DNA of 64,000 nucleotides from Janthinobacterium tructae. GTDB taxonomy: Bacteria > Pseudomonadota > Gammaproteobacteria > Burkholderiales > Burkholderiaceae_D. Both the position numbers and the translations under genes were made by a program. The notes below the pieces were generated by a model that had not been told where the DNA came from, searched no databases, and was given only the letters and a program-made list of their open reading frames with translations. Positions 62,707 through 64,000 of this stretch are shown piece after piece. The stretch's first letter is position 1; the number at the start of each line of letters is the position of its first letter. Location: assembly GCF_006517255.1 (NCBI RefSeq), contig NZ_CP041185.1, positions 4,092,001 to 4,156,000 of the forward strand. Direction: 5' to 3'.

Positions 62707-63517
62707 CATGGAAGCGGTGGCCCTGAGCGAGCTGCGCATCGCCCACGGCACCATCGAGGCGCGCCGCGCGCAAACCCTGCGCCGCGTGCCCGTCTTCCAG
62801 AGCGCCCTGTGCCGCGTGCGGCACGGAACCAAGCTGCTGGAATGGGGCGCCCGCCAGGCCCGCGCCGGCACGCACGACGTGGTGCTGATGCCGGCGGGAC
62901 AGGAACTGGGCGTGGCCAACCTGCCCGGCGCGCAAGGCTACCGGGCCGAAGTGCTGAGTTTTTCGCCGGCCCTGATCGCCCGTTTCCGCGCGCGCCATGG
63001 CGGCCTCGTCGATACCCAGCTGCGCCAGGCGGCCACGGCCAGCCTGTGCGTGCCGCTCGACGTGCACGCGGCACTGGCCTGGGACCAGCTGACGGCCAGC
63101 CTGGCTGCCGACGCGCCGCCACCACTGCTGGCGCACCAGGCGGAAGGCTTGCTGCTGGCCCTGGCCTTGGGCGGCCATTGCGGCCCGCTGCTGCTGGACC
63201 GCCGCGATCCGCTGGCCGCGCGCGTGCAGCAAGTGCTGCTGCTGGACCCGGGCGCTGACTGGAGCGTGGCCAGGGTTGCCAGTCATCTGCATCTGGGTGC
63301 GTCCACCCTGCGCCGCCAGCTGGCCCTGGAACAGCGACACTTCCGCGCCATCCTGGAAGACGTGCGCCTGGGACTGGCCTTGCAGGAATTGCAATCTGGC
63401 ATCTTACCCATCGGCGACATCGCGGCCGCCTGCGGCTACGCCTCGCCATCGCGCTTCGCGGCCCGTTTCCGCCAGCACTACGGCCTGTCGCCGCGCGACT
63501 TGCGCGCCACCCTGTAA
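62696..63517 (+). CDS. AraC-family transcriptional regulator
   Basis: A 273-residue regulator with an N-terminal cupin-like sensing domain (residues 30-140) and a C-terminal AraC domain: WSVARVASHLHLGASTLRRQ and IGDIAAACGYASPSRFAARFRQHYGLSPRDLR. Its ATG at 62696 lies inside the PEBP gene, an unusual co-transcription of a periplasmic binding protein with its likely regulator. Confidence 0.92.
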   Translation: MADDMEAVALSELRIAHGTIEARRAQTLRRVPVFQSALCRVRHGTKLLEWGARQARAGTHDVVLMPAGQELGVANLPGAQGYRAEVLSFSPALIARFRARHGGLVDTQLRQAATASLCVPLDVHAALAWDQLTASLAADAPPPLLAHQAEGLLLALALGGHCGPLLLDRRDPLAARVQQVLLLDPGADWSVARVASHLHLGASTLRRQLALEQRHFRAILEDVRLGLALQELQSGILPIGDIAAACGYASPSRFAARFRQHYGLSPRDLRATL

Positions 63518-63584
63518 GCGCGCTCTGGCGCAAATCACGCAACAAGCGCTGACAGCGGGGCGATTTTCTTGCTACTATGCGCCC

Positions 63585-63923
63585 ATGTCTTCCCGCCAGC
63601 CATCCCGCAAGCCTTACCCGGCGTCCGCCCTCGCGCGCGCGCCGTGGCAGCTGTGCGTGGCCCTGTTCAGTGCGCTGGCCCTCGTGTTCCTGCTGTCGAC
63701 GGCCGCCTCGCACCTGCACAAGACGACGCTCGACGCGGAAGAGTGCGCGCTGTGCGCCACGGTCATCGACAAGGTGGCCGACATCGCCGTGCCGCCGGCC
63801 ATCACCGAGCCGCCCGCCCAGTTATTGCCGTACCGCTTGCTGGCCATCGCGCCCGCTACCCTGGCGCCCATCGCCGCCCTCGTCCTGCCGCCCGTGCGCG
63901 GCCCGCCTGCCGCCTCACTGTAG
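63585..63923 (+). CDS. Small membrane protein, DUF2946-like
   Basis: A 112-residue protein with a hydrophobic N-terminal helix (WQLCVALFSALALVFLLSTA), then HLHKTTLDAEECALC and a second hydrophobic stretch (LLAIAPATLAPIAALVLPP). The His and Cys-Ala-Leu-Cys pattern recalls DUF2946 proteins found near copper or TonB transport genes; the match is by eye only. CTGACA and TACTAT 18 bases apart (63549-63578) would start transcription at the ATG itself. Confidence 0.7.
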   Translation: MSSRQPSRKPYPASALARAPWQLCVALFSALALVFLLSTAASHLHKTTLDAEECALCATVIDKVADIAVPPAITEPPAQLLPYRLLAIAPATLAPIAALVLPPVRGPPAASL

Positions 63924-64000
63924 TTCCCACGCCGTTTTTCCTTTTTCAGGCTGCCCCTTGTCGCGCTTGCATGCGCGCCGGGCCGCCTGGCGTTGACTAT
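63924..64000 (+). other. Window end, no feature supported
   Basis: 77 bases after the last stop codon. A following gene may begin here, but too little is present to call it. Confidence 0.4.

Overview
The window is GC-rich bacterial chromosome. The 16S and 23S sequences, gene content and gene order (liu genes, an lpoA-yraN-diaA-dolP type cluster, paired DUF3482/DUF2868 genes) point to a betaproteobacterium of the Oxalobacteraceae, probably near Janthinobacterium, Massilia or Duganella. The family placement is an inference from sequence recognition, not a database result. I see no prophage, insertion sequence, integrase or CRISPR array; this looks like core chromosome with some accessory modules.

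Layout. 1-6.7 kb: the start of a TonB-dependent receptor, a peptide-type ABC solute-binding protein, a fused SpmA-SpmB membrane protein and the D,D-carboxypeptidase DacB. 6.98-12.6 kb and 19.85-25.5 kb: two complete rRNA operons on the minus strand (16S, tRNA-Ile, tRNA-Ala, 23S, 5S), in direct orientation. The 7.2 kb between them holds a tartrate/D-malate dehydrogenase, a GTPase/membrane protein pair (DUF3482/DUF2868), a PAP2-like protein that has lost its catalytic residues, and a two-component system. 25.6-40.7 kb: a sodium symporter, then a set of murein salvage genes (VanX-type dipeptidase, amidase AmiD, BadF-type sugar kinase, DigH-like glycan hydrolase, AmpG permease, MurQ etherase). These are followed by regulators, a secreted DJ-1 fusion protein, a serine hydrolase and D-amino acid dehydrogenase. 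40.7-52.1 kb: ychJ, then leucine/isovalerate catabolism genes (liuB, liuC, liuD, liuE) with a complete bioA-bioF-bioD-bioB biotin block inserted between liuC and liuD. 52.3-54.3 kb: tRNA-Pro, a TonB-like anchored protein and an MNT/HEPN nucleotidyltransferase pair. 54.3-58.2 kb: rsmI facing an envelope cluster (LpoA-like lipoprotein, YraN, DiaA/GmhA, DolP-like BON lipoprotein). 58.3-64 kb: a TlpA-type thioredoxin, an ECF sigma/anti-sigma pair, a hotdog thioesterase, a PepSY membrane protein, a PEBP protein with an AraC regulator, and a small membrane protein.

How the genes work together. Methylcrotonyl-CoA carboxylase (LiuB/LiuD) needs biotin, and the genes for the last four steps of biotin synthesis lie inside the same gene run, so cofactor supply and demand may be transcribed together. 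The murein genes cover peptide removal, glycan cutting, import, phosphorylation and lactyl-ether cleavage, so they read as one salvage route. The two-component system has a PmrA-box-like direct repeat between its kinase gene and the PAP2-like gene, which suggests a dedicated target.

Most notable signals: the biotin block inside the liu operon with a LiuR-type palindrome buried in ychJ; the PAP2 pseudo-enzyme behind a PmrA-type box; the MNT/HEPN pair with paired operators over an apparently leaderless start and no canonical HEPN histidine; mosaic differences between the two 23S genes, including compensatory changes and four one-base C-run losses in copy 2; and a dispersed REP/REPIN-like palindrome family.
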